The notes below the pieces were generated by a model. It saw only the letters and a program-made list of their open reading frames with translations, was not told where the DNA came from and made no database searches. Positions 33,636-42,895 of a DNA stretch of 44,782 nucleotides are shown piece by piece. Made by a program: the position numbers and the translations under genes. The stretch covers positions 1 to 44,782 of the forward strand of contig JASDTB010000096.1 of the NCBI GenBank assembly GCA_041441455.1, in the 5' to 3' direction. This DNA comes from JAFIHK01 sp041441455 (GTDB taxonomy: Bacteria > Bacteroidota > Bacteroidia > Bacteroidales > UBA932). The first letter of the stretch is position 1, and each line of letters opens with the position of its first letter.

Positions 33636-34946
33636 TTATTTCTTTTCAACAATTGCACTGTATTTTTCGTAACCTGCTTTGAATGTTTCGTTTTTCTCAC
33701 GGAAACGGAAGTAGATGTTCTTCAAATATTCAGCAACAACAGACTTAACTTCATTATCAGTAGCAGTGTCGTAACATTGCTCGAAAGGTTGGATTGCCAT
33801 CTCTAGATGTTTTTCTAGATCTTTAACCATCAATTCATATTTAGCATCGTCAGTCTCTTCTGCTGCTTTAGTTTGAATTTCAACTGCTCTGTCATAATAA
33901 GCTGCTCCAATTGCAAATGTTCCAAAGTAGTACTTAGGATCAACCTCGATAGATTTTTTGTAACAAGCAACAGCTTTATCGAACTCATTTAAGTTTTTCC
34001 AAACGTTACCCTCAGCATAGTGAAGGCTTGCATTTGTTGGCTCATTAGCTTGAGCTTTTTGAATAAACTCAAGAACCTTCTTAGGATCATCTTTAGACTC
34101 AATGTATGCATTGATTAATGATACTAGGATAGGTTGGCTAGTTGGATATTTAGAGAAACCTGCAGAGAGAGTCTCTTTTGACTTTTCAATATTTCCAGAT
34201 GTTTTATAAGCTTCAGCTAAATAAGAGAATACATCACCTTTAAGTTCGTATCCTTTATCAATTGCCATTTGGAAGTATTTAATTGCTCTGTCGTAGTCTT
34301 TAGACATATTAGCTGTAAGACCAGCATAATACATAATAACAGTGTCAACTTGACCTACAAGTGGATGAGCACTACACAATAAAGATGCTTCAAAATTATC
34401 AGTAGCCTCTTTGAATTTGCCCAATTGATATGCAGACATTGCTTCATTTACATACTTACCTCTAAGTGATTTTAGGCTTTCAGTAATCTCTTTTGCTTTT
34501 GCACCTTTTGAATCAAGTTCAATAGCTTTGATTAAAGAGCTGTATGACTCTTTTAAAAGGTCTCCCTCCATATATGGTTTGGTAATTACCCAGCTAGCAA
34601 GAGTGCCATCTGCACCATAATAAAGGTCTTTGTCATAATAGCTATCAACACTGAAAGTTTGACCATTAAGAGTTTGAGACTCAGATTTATTGATTCTTTG
34701 ATCTTTCAAAAGAACTTTAAGTTCAACTTGGCTTGCGCCTAGCCATAAAGATCTTATCGGAGCATCGAATACACTTGCATATGCATTTGCAAGCTTTATC
34801 CATGTTGCAGGATTAGTTGATTTTTTAGCATCAACAGACTCCTTCTTTGCTTTTTCAAACTCCTTAAGAGCATCAGCTGCTTCTTTTGTCTGTGCACTAA
34901 GTTGCACGGCAAAAAAGAGAGTTAGTGCAATTAATAATTTTTTCAT
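33636..34946 (-). CDS. periplasmic or envelope TPR-repeat protein
   Basis: A 436-residue protein with a signal peptide (MKKLLIALTLFFAVQLSAQ, cleavage about residue 19) and an all-helical body. Tetratricopeptide repeats are visible in the middle and C-terminal half, for example AMSAYQLGKFKEATDNFEAS near residue 170, YDRAIKYFQMAIDKGYELKG near residue 230 and EFDKAVACYKKSIEVDPKYYFG near residue 320. TPR arrays bind protein partners; no catalytic motif is seen. It starts 30 bases after the gyrA stop with no promoter visible, so co-transcription with gyrA is probable. I know similar TPR genes beside gyrA in Bacteroidales but no assigned role. Confidence 0.88.
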   Translation of the reverse strand: MKKLLIALTLFFAVQLSAQTKEAADALKEFEKAKKESVDAKKSTNPATWIKLANAYASVFDAPIRSLWLGASQVELKVLLKDQRINKSESQTLNGQTFSVDSYYDKDLYYGADGTLASWVITKPYMEGDLLKESYSSLIKAIELDSKGAKAKEITESLKSLRGKYVNEAMSAYQLGKFKEATDNFEASLLCSAHPLVGQVDTVIMYYAGLTANMSKDYDRAIKYFQMAIDKGYELKGDVFSYLAEAYKTSGNIEKSKETLSAGFSKYPTSQPILVSLINAYIESKDDPKKVLEFIQKAQANEPTNASLHYAEGNVWKNLNEFDKAVACYKKSIEVDPKYYFGTFAIGAAYYDRAVEIQTKAAEETDDAKYELMVKDLEKHLEMAIQPFEQCYDTATDNEVKSVVAEYLKNIYFRFREKNETFKAGYEKYSAIVEKK

Positions 34947-34976
34947 TTTAATTCTTATTTGTTTTGATTTTTAGTG

Positions 34977-37478
34977 TTACTCTTCAGTGCTTTCGGACTC
35001 AATAGGCTTGTCTTCACTCTTGTTCACCCTACAAATAGCCGCAATTTGGTCGCCCTCTTTAATATTTATAAGTTTAACCCCTTGAGTTGCTCTACCTACA
35101 ACTCTTATATCAATCGCATCTAATCTAATTGTAATGCCAGATTTATTGATAATCATAAGGTCATTTTCATCAGTCACATCTTTCAATGCAATAAGTGAGC
35201 CAGTTTTTTCGGTTATGTTCAAGGTCTTTACTCCTTTACCTCCTCTGCTAGTAATACGATAGTCGTCAATATGAGAGCGTTTTCCATATCCGTTTTCACT
35301 AACAACTAATATATTATGCTTCTCTTTATCCATTGATTCAGGATCGATGCTAACCATTCCAACCACTTCATCATTCTCTTCTATCGAGATTCCACGAACA
35401 CCGGCACCCGTTCTTCCTATAGCACGAACTTCGTCTTCGTTAAATCTTACGCATTTTCCATTTCTGGCAGCTAATAGAATTTCGCACTTACCATTTGTCA
35501 TCAAAGCTTCTAATAACTCGTCATTTTCACGAATTGTAATTGCATTAACTCCATTGACACGAGGTCTCGAATACTCTTCGAGAGATGTCTTTTTAACGGT
35601 TCCTCGTTTTGTCGCAAGTATGATGAAATTGTTGTTAATATACTCTTTATCTGATAGGTTGCGGACATTGATATAAGCCCTTACTTTATCTGTAGGTTCA
35701 ATATTGATCACATTTTGAAGTGCCCTACCCTTAGATGCTTTGGATCCTTCTGGTATTTCATAAACTTTGAGCCAGAAACATCTTCCATTTTGAGTGAAGA
35801 ACAACATTGTACTATGCATGTTTGCAACATAAATATGTTCAATAAAGTCTTCATCGCGTGTTGTGCTTCCTTTTACACCAACCCCTCCTCTGTTTTGAGT
35901 TTTGTACTCATTAAGAGGCGTACGTTTAATGTATCCAAGATGTGAAATAGTTATAACAACATCTTCGTCTGGATAGAAATCCTCAGGATTGAAGTCCTCT
36001 CCAGAAAGTTCAATTGCAGTCCTTCTTTCATCACCATATTTCTCTCTAAGCTCTAATAACTCATCTTTGATAATCTGCATCTGCATATCAACATTTGCAA
36101 GAATCTCTCTTAAATGGTTTATAAGCTTCATTAATTCGTCGTATTCTCCCTGAAGCTTCGCTCTTTCTAAACCAGTAAGTTGGCGAAGTCTCATTTCTAC
36201 GATTGCATTAGCCTGAATTTCGGAGAATCCAAAACGTTCTATCAATCTAGTACGAGCCTCATCAACAGTCTTAGAACTTCTGATGATCTCAATTACTTCA
36301 TCAATAAAGTCGAGCGCTTTTAAAAGTCCTTCTAAAATATGAGCTCTTTTTTCTGCTTGATCAAGTTCAAATTTTGCTCTTCTAACAACTACTTCGTGAC
36401 GATGACGTACGAAATATTTAATAAGTTGTTTAAGATTAAGCAATCTAGGTCTTCCGTCAACCAAAGCAATATTATTTACTGAGAAGCTAGATTGTAATTG
36501 AGAGTACTTGTAAAGCATGTTTAAAACAACATTTGCAACAGCTCCCATCTTGAGTTTGATAACAATCCTCATTCCGGTTCTGTCGCTCTCGTCATTAATA
36601 TATGCTATTCCCTCAACCTTTTTCTCTTCTACTAACTCAGCAATCTTTTCAATCAACTCTCGTTTGTTGACCATATAAGGTATTTCGGTAACGACAATTG
36701 TCTCTCTACCACTCTCACTAACCTCAATATCAACTTTAGATCTTACAACGATTCTTCCTTTACCAGTCTCGAATGCATCTTTAATTCCCTGTGTACCAAG
36801 AATAGTACCTCCTGTTGGGAAGTCTGGTCCTTTTATATGACGAAGTAACTCTTCGGTTGTAATTTCGTTGTTGTCGATGTATGCACAAATAGCGTCAACC
36901 GTCTCTCTCATATTGTGAGGAGGCATATTTGTCGCCATACCTACAGCAATACCCGATGTACCATTAAGGAGTAGCAAAGGAGCTTTCGCTGGCATAACAG
37001 TAGGCTCTTCCAACGAGTCATCGAAGTTTAATTTAAAATCAACGGTGTTCTTTTCTAGATCGGCTAGAACCTCCTCAGCTAATTTTTTAAATCTAGCCTC
37101 AGTATAACGCATCGCAGCAGCAGAGTCTCCATCGATAGAACCGAAGTTTCCCTGCCCATCTACAAGCATGTATCTCATGCTCCACTCTTGGGCCATTCTA
37201 ACCATAGCCTCATAGACACTTGAGTCACCGTGAGGGTGGTACTTACCCAAAACCTCACCGACAATACGTGCCGATTTCTTGAAAGATTGTCCAGAAGTAA
37301 GTCCCAACTCGGACATTCCAAACAGCACTCTTCTGTGAACAGGCTTTAATCCGTCCCTGACATCCGGTAATGCGCGCGAAACAATGACAGACATCGAATA
37401 GTCGATGTATGCACTCTTCATCTCGTCCTCAATGTTTATCTTGATTATACGCGCTTGATTTTCTGCTTCTTCAATCAT
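34977..37478 (-). CDS. gyrA: DNA gyrase subunit A
   Basis: An 833-residue type IIA topoisomerase subunit that cuts and reseals DNA to introduce negative supercoils. The catalytic tyrosine is Y125 (AAMRYTEARF). The quinolone-resistance region reads GKYHPHGDSSVYEAMVRMAQ, with S86 and E90 at the places of E. coli S83 and D87. The C-terminal beta-pinwheel has a GyrA-box-like NRGGVGVKG near residue 558, which favours GyrA over ParC, and ends in an acidic tail. I chose the ATG at 37478 (MIEEAENQAR); the open frame further upstream would add 46 unrelated residues and run into clpC. It is divergent from clpC and followed by the TPR gene. Confidence 0.96.
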   Translation of the reverse strand: MIEEAENQARIIKINIEDEMKSAYIDYSMSVIVSRALPDVRDGLKPVHRRVLFGMSELGLTSGQSFKKSARIVGEVLGKYHPHGDSSVYEAMVRMAQEWSMRYMLVDGQGNFGSIDGDSAAAMRYTEARFKKLAEEVLADLEKNTVDFKLNFDDSLEEPTVMPAKAPLLLLNGTSGIAVGMATNMPPHNMRETVDAICAYIDNNEITTEELLRHIKGPDFPTGGTILGTQGIKDAFETGKGRIVVRSKVDIEVSESGRETIVVTEIPYMVNKRELIEKIAELVEEKKVEGIAYINDESDRTGMRIVIKLKMGAVANVVLNMLYKYSQLQSSFSVNNIALVDGRPRLLNLKQLIKYFVRHRHEVVVRRAKFELDQAEKRAHILEGLLKALDFIDEVIEIIRSSKTVDEARTRLIERFGFSEIQANAIVEMRLRQLTGLERAKLQGEYDELMKLINHLREILANVDMQMQIIKDELLELREKYGDERRTAIELSGEDFNPEDFYPDEDVVITISHLGYIKRTPLNEYKTQNRGGVGVKGSTTRDEDFIEHIYVANMHSTMLFFTQNGRCFWLKVYEIPEGSKASKGRALQNVINIEPTDKVRAYINVRNLSDKEYINNNFIILATKRGTVKKTSLEEYSRPRVNGVNAITIRENDELLEALMTNGKCEILLAARNGKCVRFNEDEVRAIGRTGAGVRGISIEENDEVVGMVSIDPESMDKEKHNILVVSENGYGKRSHIDDYRITSRGGKGVKTLNITEKTGSLIALKDVTDENDLMIINKSGITIRLDAIDIRVVGRATQGVKLINIKEGDQIAAICRVNKSEDKPIESESTEE

Positions 37479-37597
37479 TGTATAAATTAACTTTTCAATT
37501 TTTTTGAGAGGTGCTAAATTACAAATAAAAAATATACTGAACAAATTGTACAGTGTTTTGTCTATAATTAGTAATTTAGCGACCCAATTTACGAAAA

Positions 37598-40126
37598 ATG
37601 AACTTACAATTATCAAACGAACTGAACGAAATTATCTCTTACAGCAGAGAGGAGGCCATGAGAATGGGAAGCTACACTATAGGAGCGGACCATTTTATCC
37701 TTGGAATCATTAGACACCAAGACAATTCTGCATTTGAGATTCTGAGAGGAATGGGTGTGGATTTTAAGGAATTAAAATTCAGGATTGAAAAACAAGCAAA
37801 GGTCGGAGATATTGTCCCTTACGATCAGGCAGACAAGTTAAATTTGTCTAAACAAGCTCAAAATTCACTTACTATCATGTATTTAGAGGCAAAGTCTCTA
37901 AAAGAGGCGAAGCCAGGTCCGGTACATCTGCTTTTGGCGTTGTTAAGGAGTGAAGAGGGTCTGTTTTCTGGACTTTTAAAAGACTATAATGTTAGCTACG
38001 ACTCTGTAAGATCTGTTCTTACTGGAAAAGAGACACCTAAGGCTCAACTAAACTCATCTTACGAAGATGAGATTAAAGATAACTTTGAGGATAGCTCAGC
38101 AAAAGAGACTGCTTTCAAAGGAAAAACTTCTAAACCGCAGTCAGACACTCCGGTTTTAGATAGTTTTGGATACGATTTAACAAAAGCTGCTCATGAAAAT
38201 AAGCTCGACCCTGTAGTAGGGAGAGATAAAGAGATTGAACGACTTGCCCAGATACTTGGAAGAAGAAAAAAGAACAATCCAGTGATTATTGGCGAACCAG
38301 GTGTGGGAAAATCTGCAATTGCAGAGGGACTTGCTCTGAGGATTGCTCAGAGAAAAGTGTCGCGCGTACTGCTCAATAAACGGATTATTTCACTAGACAT
38401 AGGGTCAATTGTTGCTGGGACAAAGTACAGAGGACAATTCGAAGAGAGAATGAAGGCAATTTTGAACGAAATGGGAAAAAATCCTGACATCATTCTTTTC
38501 ATCGATGAGCTACATACTTTGGTTGGAGCTGGAGGTGCTTCGGGATCGCTCGACGCTGCAAATATGTTAAAACCAGCACTTGCAAGAGGCGAAATTCAGT
38601 GCATTGGAGCAACTACTCTCGATGAATATAGAGAGTTCATTGAAAAAGATGGAGCTTTAGAGAGACGATTCCAAAAAGTAATGGTTGATCCAACTGACTT
38701 CGATGAGACGCTTAATATCTTAATGAACATCAAAGAGAGATATGAAAAGCATCATAATGTCAAATATACCGAAGAGGCGATAATTGCCTGTATCAGACTT
38801 TCTCAGAGATATATAACCGACAGATGTCTTCCAGACAAAGCAATTGACGCTATGGACGAAACTGGCTCCAGAGTCCATTTAAAACATCTTAAGGTTCCTG
38901 AAACCCTCATTGATATTGAAAATGAACTAGAACCTATTCGTACTGAAAAACGTCTTGCAATTAGCAATAATCAGTTCGAAAAAGCGGCTGAGCTGAGAGA
39001 TCTCGAAAAACAGAAAATGGAACAACTTCAAAAAGCTCAAGAGTTATGGAAAGAGGAGCAAAATCTAAATCCACAAATTGTTGATGCTAATGATGTTGCC
39101 GAAGTTTTATCGATGATTACAAGTGTTCCAATCTACAAATTAGCAGAGACAGAGGGTGATAGACTAGTGAAAATGGGTGATGCTATTAGAAGCAAAGTTA
39201 TTGGACAAGATGAAGCTGTTGATAAGGTAGTAAGAGCTATTCAAAGAAATAGAGCTGGCTTAAAGGATCCAAATAAACCTATCGGCTCATTTATATTTTT
39301 AGGTCCTACTGGTGTTGGAAAGACTCAACTTGCAAAAAAACTAACTGAATATCTATTCGACTCAGTTGATAATTTGATTAGGATAGATATGAGTGAGTAC
39401 ATGGAAAAGTTTGCACTTAGTAGACTGATTGGTGCGCCTCCGGGATATGTAGGATACGAAGAGGGAGGACAATTGAGCGAAAAGGTGCGGAGAAAACCTT
39501 ATAGCGTTATTCTTCTTGATGAAATTGAAAAGGCTCACCCAGACATCTTTAATTTGCTTTTGCAAGTTTTGGACGAAGGTCGATTAACTGATAGCAATGG
39601 AAGGCATATTGACTTTAGAAACACTTTATTGATTATGACCTCTAACATTGGTAGTAGAGAGTTAAAAGAATTTGGCAGTGGATTAGGGTTTTCAAATGTC
39701 TCTAAGCGTAATATCAATGACAATACAAGAAATGTAATTGAAAAGGCCCTAAAAAAGGCATTTACTCCTGAGTTTCTGAATAGAATAGATGATCAAATCT
39801 TGTTCAATACTCTTACTAAAGATGATATCTGCAAAATTATAGATATTGAGCTTAACGATCTGTATAAACGTATAGAGAATGCTGGATACAGAGTTATGAT
39901 TGATGATGATGCAAAACAGTTTGTTGCAGAAGAGGGTTATGATCCTCAATATGGGGCAAGACCACTAAAACGCGCTATCCAAAAATTCATTGAAGATCCT
40001 TTGGCAGAGGCAATTATTGGTGGCAAGGCTAAAATTGGAAACTTGCTTAAAATCGAGATTGATACCGAAAACCAAGATGTATCAGAAAATCCTCAAAAGA
40101 AACTTAAGGTTACCATTATTGAATAA
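37598..40126 (+). CDS. clpC: Clp protease ATP-binding subunit ClpC
   Basis: An 842-residue HSP100 unfoldase. The N-terminal Clp-N repeats (about 1-145) bind adaptors. The first AAA+ domain has Walker A GEPGVGKS (232-239) and Walker B ILFIDELHTL. A UVR-type coiled middle region (around 445-475, FEKAAELRDLEKQKM) identifies ClpC and not ClpA or ClpB. The second AAA+ domain has Walker A GPTGVGKT (569-576) and Walker B VILLDEIEKAHPD. It feeds unfolded proteins to ClpP. The ATG at 37598 is 119 bases from the divergent gyrA start. The last 45 bases overlap the converging Mom-like gene; no terminator is seen between. Confidence 0.96.
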   Translation: MNLQLSNELNEIISYSREEAMRMGSYTIGADHFILGIIRHQDNSAFEILRGMGVDFKELKFRIEKQAKVGDIVPYDQADKLNLSKQAQNSLTIMYLEAKSLKEAKPGPVHLLLALLRSEEGLFSGLLKDYNVSYDSVRSVLTGKETPKAQLNSSYEDEIKDNFEDSSAKETAFKGKTSKPQSDTPVLDSFGYDLTKAAHENKLDPVVGRDKEIERLAQILGRRKKNNPVIIGEPGVGKSAIAEGLALRIAQRKVSRVLLNKRIISLDIGSIVAGTKYRGQFEERMKAILNEMGKNPDIILFIDELHTLVGAGGASGSLDAANMLKPALARGEIQCIGATTLDEYREFIEKDGALERRFQKVMVDPTDFDETLNILMNIKERYEKHHNVKYTEEAIIACIRLSQRYITDRCLPDKAIDAMDETGSRVHLKHLKVPETLIDIENELEPIRTEKRLAISNNQFEKAAELRDLEKQKMEQLQKAQELWKEEQNLNPQIVDANDVAEVLSMITSVPIYKLAETEGDRLVKMGDAIRSKVIGQDEAVDKVVRAIQRNRAGLKDPNKPIGSFIFLGPTGVGKTQLAKKLTEYLFDSVDNLIRIDMSEYMEKFALSRLIGAPPGYVGYEEGGQLSEKVRRKPYSVILLDEIEKAHPDIFNLLLQVLDEGRLTDSNGRHIDFRNTLLIMTSNIGSRELKEFGSGLGFSNVSKRNINDNTRNVIEKALKKAFTPEFLNRIDDQILFNTLTKDDICKIIDIELNDLYKRIENAGYRVMIDDDAKQFVAEEGYDPQYGARPLKRAIQKFIEDPLAEAIIGGKAKIGNLLKIEIDTENQDVSENPQKKLKVTIIE

Positions 40127-40882
40127 TTCTATAAACTGGTCTTTATTTTCACATAATATGGAGGGATTGCTTAATTGCAGTCTCTCTTTTTGTTTTTCAG
40201 AGATTCTTTCGAACGTTCTTGAATTAATATAAAATTTGATAGGTTTTGTCTCTTCTACTAGTAAAAATCCCAGCTTTCGGTAGACATCTCCCTCCGACCA
40301 ATTTTTTGATGCGTATGACATTATTTCCTGAGGATCTTCGCTAGATTTAAAGTATTCTAGTAACCTGCTGATACCGCCTACTACGTTGTATCCAATTAAA
40401 GGGGCATATCTCACCCATTCAAATGACCACACATACTCCTCTCCTCTTTTCATTTGCCGTGGTGATGAAAATGATGCTGCAGCTATTAATTCGCTATTGT
40501 AGTAAAGTCCATAATTGAACTTGCATTTTGCCCCTCCAAGAAGATGATTTGAATCAAAGAACTCTATTGCTTGAGATGAGTCGATTTTTTTTAATATACA
40601 CTTTCGTGCAAATACTCGTTTACCAAGCCCCAGCAACGATTTAAGTCTTCCGATAATGATCTCCTTTCTATTGAACCATAAATCTTGATCGATTATAATC
40701 TCTTTTTTTACCTTTTCTTTGAATAAAAAGTCTTTTTTCTCTAGCATCTGCTCGCCATTCAAAGCTCTAAGGACTATTAAAAGTGAAGAGTCTTGAAAAA
40801 AAAACAAATTTTTTTCAACCACACACGAAATAGCTAAATCGTCAGTAAATCTTTTGAAATCCAGTATAAAAAGATGATCCAT
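40082..40882 (-). CDS. Mom/phage homing-endonuclease-associated domain protein, function unknown
   Basis: A 266-residue protein. From about residue 85 on it resembles a domain found in phage proteins, often attached to homing endonucleases, and related to the Mom acetyltransferase-like (GNAT) fold: KRVFARKCILKKID, FFDSNHLLGG, YGLYYNSELIAAASFSSPRQ, NVVGGISRLLEYF, SYASKNWSEGDVYRKLGF in order. The N-terminal 80 residues (from MDHLFILDF) show no HNH or GIY-YIG nuclease motif. GNAT-like Mom modifies DNA adenine in phage Mu, but whether this protein modifies DNA is unknown. The ATG at 40882 is preferred over an upstream TTG. It overlaps the clpC end by 45 bases tail to tail. The family assignment is from memory of motifs. 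Confidence 0.65.
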   Translation of the reverse strand: MDHLFILDFKRFTDDLAISCVVEKNLFFFQDSSLLIVLRALNGEQMLEKKDFLFKEKVKKEIIIDQDLWFNRKEIIIGRLKSLLGLGKRVFARKCILKKIDSSQAIEFFDSNHLLGGAKCKFNYGLYYNSELIAAASFSSPRQMKRGEEYVWSFEWVRYAPLIGYNVVGGISRLLEYFKSSEDPQEIMSYASKNWSEGDVYRKLGFLLVEETKPIKFYINSRTFERISEKQKERLQLSNPSILCENKDQFIELFNNGNLKFLLRIF

Positions 40883-40958
40883 TACGTAGAATTCTCTTTG
40901 AATAAGCAATAATTATCGATAACAAAGCTAAATTTTTTCATCTTTTTTTCACAATTAA

Positions 40959-40990
40959 TTTGGAAATTTAAAATCATCGCCCTATCTTTG
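40959..40990 (+). promoter_or_regulatory. tRNA-Lys promoter
   Basis: TTTG (40959-40962), a 20-base spacer and TATCTTTG (40983-40990), a full Bacteroidetes promoter. The precursor leader before the tRNA would be about 38 bases. Confidence 0.85.
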
Positions 40991-41035
40991 CACTCCCGAT
41001 AACGAAAAAGGGGACGCTAAAAAAACATTGCGTAA

Positions 41036-41108
41036 GATTCAGTAGCTCAGCAGGTAGAGCACAACACTTTTAATGTTGGGGTCCTGGGTTCGAGCCCCAG
41101 CTGGATCA
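41036..41108 (+). tRNA. tRNA-Lys (anticodon TTT)
   Basis: A full cloverleaf: 7-bp acceptor stem GATTCAG/CTGGATC (one T-G pair), D arm with AGCTCAGCAGGTAGAGC, anticodon stem CAACA/TGTTG with loop CTTTTAA (41067-41073, anticodon TTT at 41069-41071), five-base variable region, and T arm CTGGG-TTCGAGC-CCCAG. The discriminator base is A and CCA is not encoded. It is a single-gene unit with its own promoter and terminator, reading the AAA/AAG codons common in this AT-rich genome. Confidence 0.97.
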
Positions 41109-41117
41109 CAAAAACAG

Positions 41118-41145
41118 AAGCCAAGCAACCGCTTGGCTTTTTTGT
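41118..41145 (+). terminator. intrinsic terminator of tRNA-Lys
   Basis: A 9-bp stem AAGCCAAGC / GCTTGGCTT (41118-41126 and 41131-41139), 4-base loop, then a T run. It begins 10 bases after the tRNA. Confidence 0.92.
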
Positions 41146-41218
41146 TTTATATTTAAACCGATTTTAAATCTTTATCGTCTTATTTTCGAAAGCGATTAAC
41201 TTATAACTCCAATTTCTG

Positions 41219-41734
41219 ATGTTTAATATCGGCCGAAATAAAAAAATCGAAGAATTAGAGAAAATAATTGACGAGTATCAGGATCAACTTTACAGTTTTG
41301 CCTTTTATCGAGTTGGATCATTTGATGTTGCTCAAGATATTGTTCAAGATGCATTTATCAAACTTTATCATAACTATCCAAAGTTATCGGAAGTGCGAAA
41401 TATTAAGAGCTATCTGATGAAAATCATCTCAAATAAATGTATAGACTATAAACGGCAATTAAAGCATCCTCTTTCGCTAGAGGCAGCTTTGTTGAAAGAA
41501 GACGAATCTGCACGACCTTTGATTGAAGAGTTTTTTTCGATAAATGATGTCTTAAGAGAGTTGCCCGACGAACAATCTGAAGTTGTAACTATGCACTTGG
41601 TAGACGATCTCTCTTTTGTTGAGATATCTTCTATACTGGAAATATCTGTAAATACGATAAAATCCAGATATAAATATGCAATTGAAAAGTTAAAAAAATC
41701 ATCAAAATTCAAAGAGTATGAGTACGATGAATAA
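41219..41734 (+). CDS. ECF-type (group IV) RNA polymerase sigma factor
   Basis: A 171-residue sigma-70-like protein with only regions 2 and 4. Region 2 is about residues 13-75 (DQLYSFAFYRVGSFDVAQDIVQDAFIKLY) and region 4 about 105-165 (LPDEQSEVVTMHLVDDLSFVEISSILE then the recognition helix VNTIKSRYKYAIEKL). Such factors redirect RNA polymerase to a small regulon after an extracytoplasmic signal. The next gene overlaps its 3' end by 8 or 17 bases and encodes a single-span membrane protein, the expected arrangement for a sigma/regulator pair. The promoters it recognises, including any autoregulated one, are not visible with certainty. Confidence 0.93.
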   Translation: MFNIGRNKKIEELEKIIDEYQDQLYSFAFYRVGSFDVAQDIVQDAFIKLYHNYPKLSEVRNIKSYLMKIISNKCIDYKRQLKHPLSLEAALLKEDESARPLIEEFFSINDVLRELPDEQSEVVTMHLVDDLSFVEISSILEISVNTIKSRYKYAIEKLKKSSKFKEYEYDE

Positions 41735-42878
41735 TTTATCTCCAAAAAACAAGCCTGTCGCTCCAAAATCGCTTAAAGTAAATGTTATTAATCAATTAAA
41801 ACATGAAAAGCGTATGAAAAGGATCTTTCTACTTAAATCATTCTCAGCAGCAGCTGCTGTAATTATTGTAATCACTGTACTTGCGCCTTTTTTAATCAGC
41901 TCAAATGCAAAAGCTAATTCAAAAGAGTATATCTCAGCTGCAATTGACAAGATTATCCATAGCAATAACCTATCAATTAAATTCATGGTAAGGACCGAAG
42001 CTAATGAGAATTTTAGCTATATCAATCCGCAAAATGAATTTATTAGTACAACATTTTTAAGGTCTTTTGAAGCTCCATTTTTATGGAGAATAGAGAAGCA
42101 GAACGGAAGAACAGCTCTCTTTAATGGTGAAAAGATCTACATCTGGAATAACGGTTCTAATGTTGGATACATTAATGGTAAAGAGGGTGAGTCTGGGATC
42201 CTAGAAGATTACTATACCCTTTTAGAGCCACAAAACCTTCTACAACGAGAACTAGCTGCTTTATCAGCAAAAAATGTAAAGGCATCATATGAATCAAATG
42301 ATTCAATAATATCTTTGACAATATCAACAAAAGCTCAAGGTTCATTTGAGAATAGTTATTTATTAAATAGTTCAATCGCTGAATCTAACAGTAAAAGAAC
42401 ATATATTTTCGACAAAAAAGAGAAATTTTTGAAAGCATTTACTATAGACATCAAAGTGAAAGACAGATATATAACTATAGTTAAAAGTATAGAGATAAAA
42501 TATAGTGAAATGTTGGATTGGAGTAAGCTTAATTCAATACCAAATATCGAGTGGAAGCAAATTAGTCAAATCAATGAGAATGTTTCGCTTAAAAATATCT
42601 CTGCAGACCAAGCTGCAAAATTTATTCTAAGTTCGTTGGAGAGATCAGACTTCAATAGTGTTTCAGAAGCATTTACATACTACGATGCAAAATTTATAAA
42701 AGAAAATTATTGTGGTTTAAAAGTTATTTCAATTGGTAAATCATTTAAATCAGGCTTGTATCCAGGAGAGTTTGTACCTTGCACTGTTGTGTTAAAGAAT
42801 GGCAAACGTGCATCAACCAACATTGCTCTCAGAAACGATAATCAGAACAAAGTTTGGTGTATTGATGGAGGAATTTAA
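41718..42878 (+). CDS. single-span membrane protein with RseB/LolA-like periplasmic domain, probable partner of the ECF sigma factor
   Basis: A 386-residue protein: short polar, basic cytoplasmic N-terminus (1-38), one transmembrane helix (about 40-61, rich in Ala, Val and Ile), then a periplasmic domain of over 300 residues. The stretch SKEYISAAIDKIIHSNNLSI to about residue 275, with FLWRIEKQNGRTALFNGEKIYIWN, resembles the lipoprotein-binding fold of LolA/RseB (MucB). The remainder (about 285-386) is a small unassigned domain. The 38-residue cytoplasmic part has no cysteine-histidine zinc anti-sigma motif. Start at 41718 overlaps the sigma gene by 17 bases; the ATG at 41727 would overlap by 8. 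Coupled translation suggests it controls the sigma factor, but this is inferred from context. Confidence 0.75.
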   Translation: MSTMNNLSPKNKPVAPKSLKVNVINQLKHEKRMKRIFLLKSFSAAAAVIIVITVLAPFLISSNAKANSKEYISAAIDKIIHSNNLSIKFMVRTEANENFSYINPQNEFISTTFLRSFEAPFLWRIEKQNGRTALFNGEKIYIWNNGSNVGYINGKEGESGILEDYYTLLEPQNLLQRELAALSAKNVKASYESNDSIISLTISTKAQGSFENSYLLNSSIAESNSKRTYIFDKKEKFLKAFTIDIKVKDRYITIVKSIEIKYSEMLDWSKLNSIPNIEWKQISQINENVSLKNISADQAAKFILSSLERSDFNSVSEAFTYYDAKFIKENYCGLKVISIGKSFKSGLYPGEFVPCTVVLKNGKRASTNIALRNDNQNKVWCIDGGI

Positions 42879-42895
42879 GTAAAGGGATGTTATAT

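Noticed and set aside
35347..35676. 109-residue plus-strand frame inside gyrA
   Set aside because: Antisense to the conserved GyrA C-terminal pinwheel, with no promoter or recognisable motif.
37479..37616. Upstream extension of gyrA by 46 residues
   Set aside because: The added residues are unlike any GyrA N-terminus and overlap the clpC start; MIEEAENQAR at 37478 is the normal beginning.
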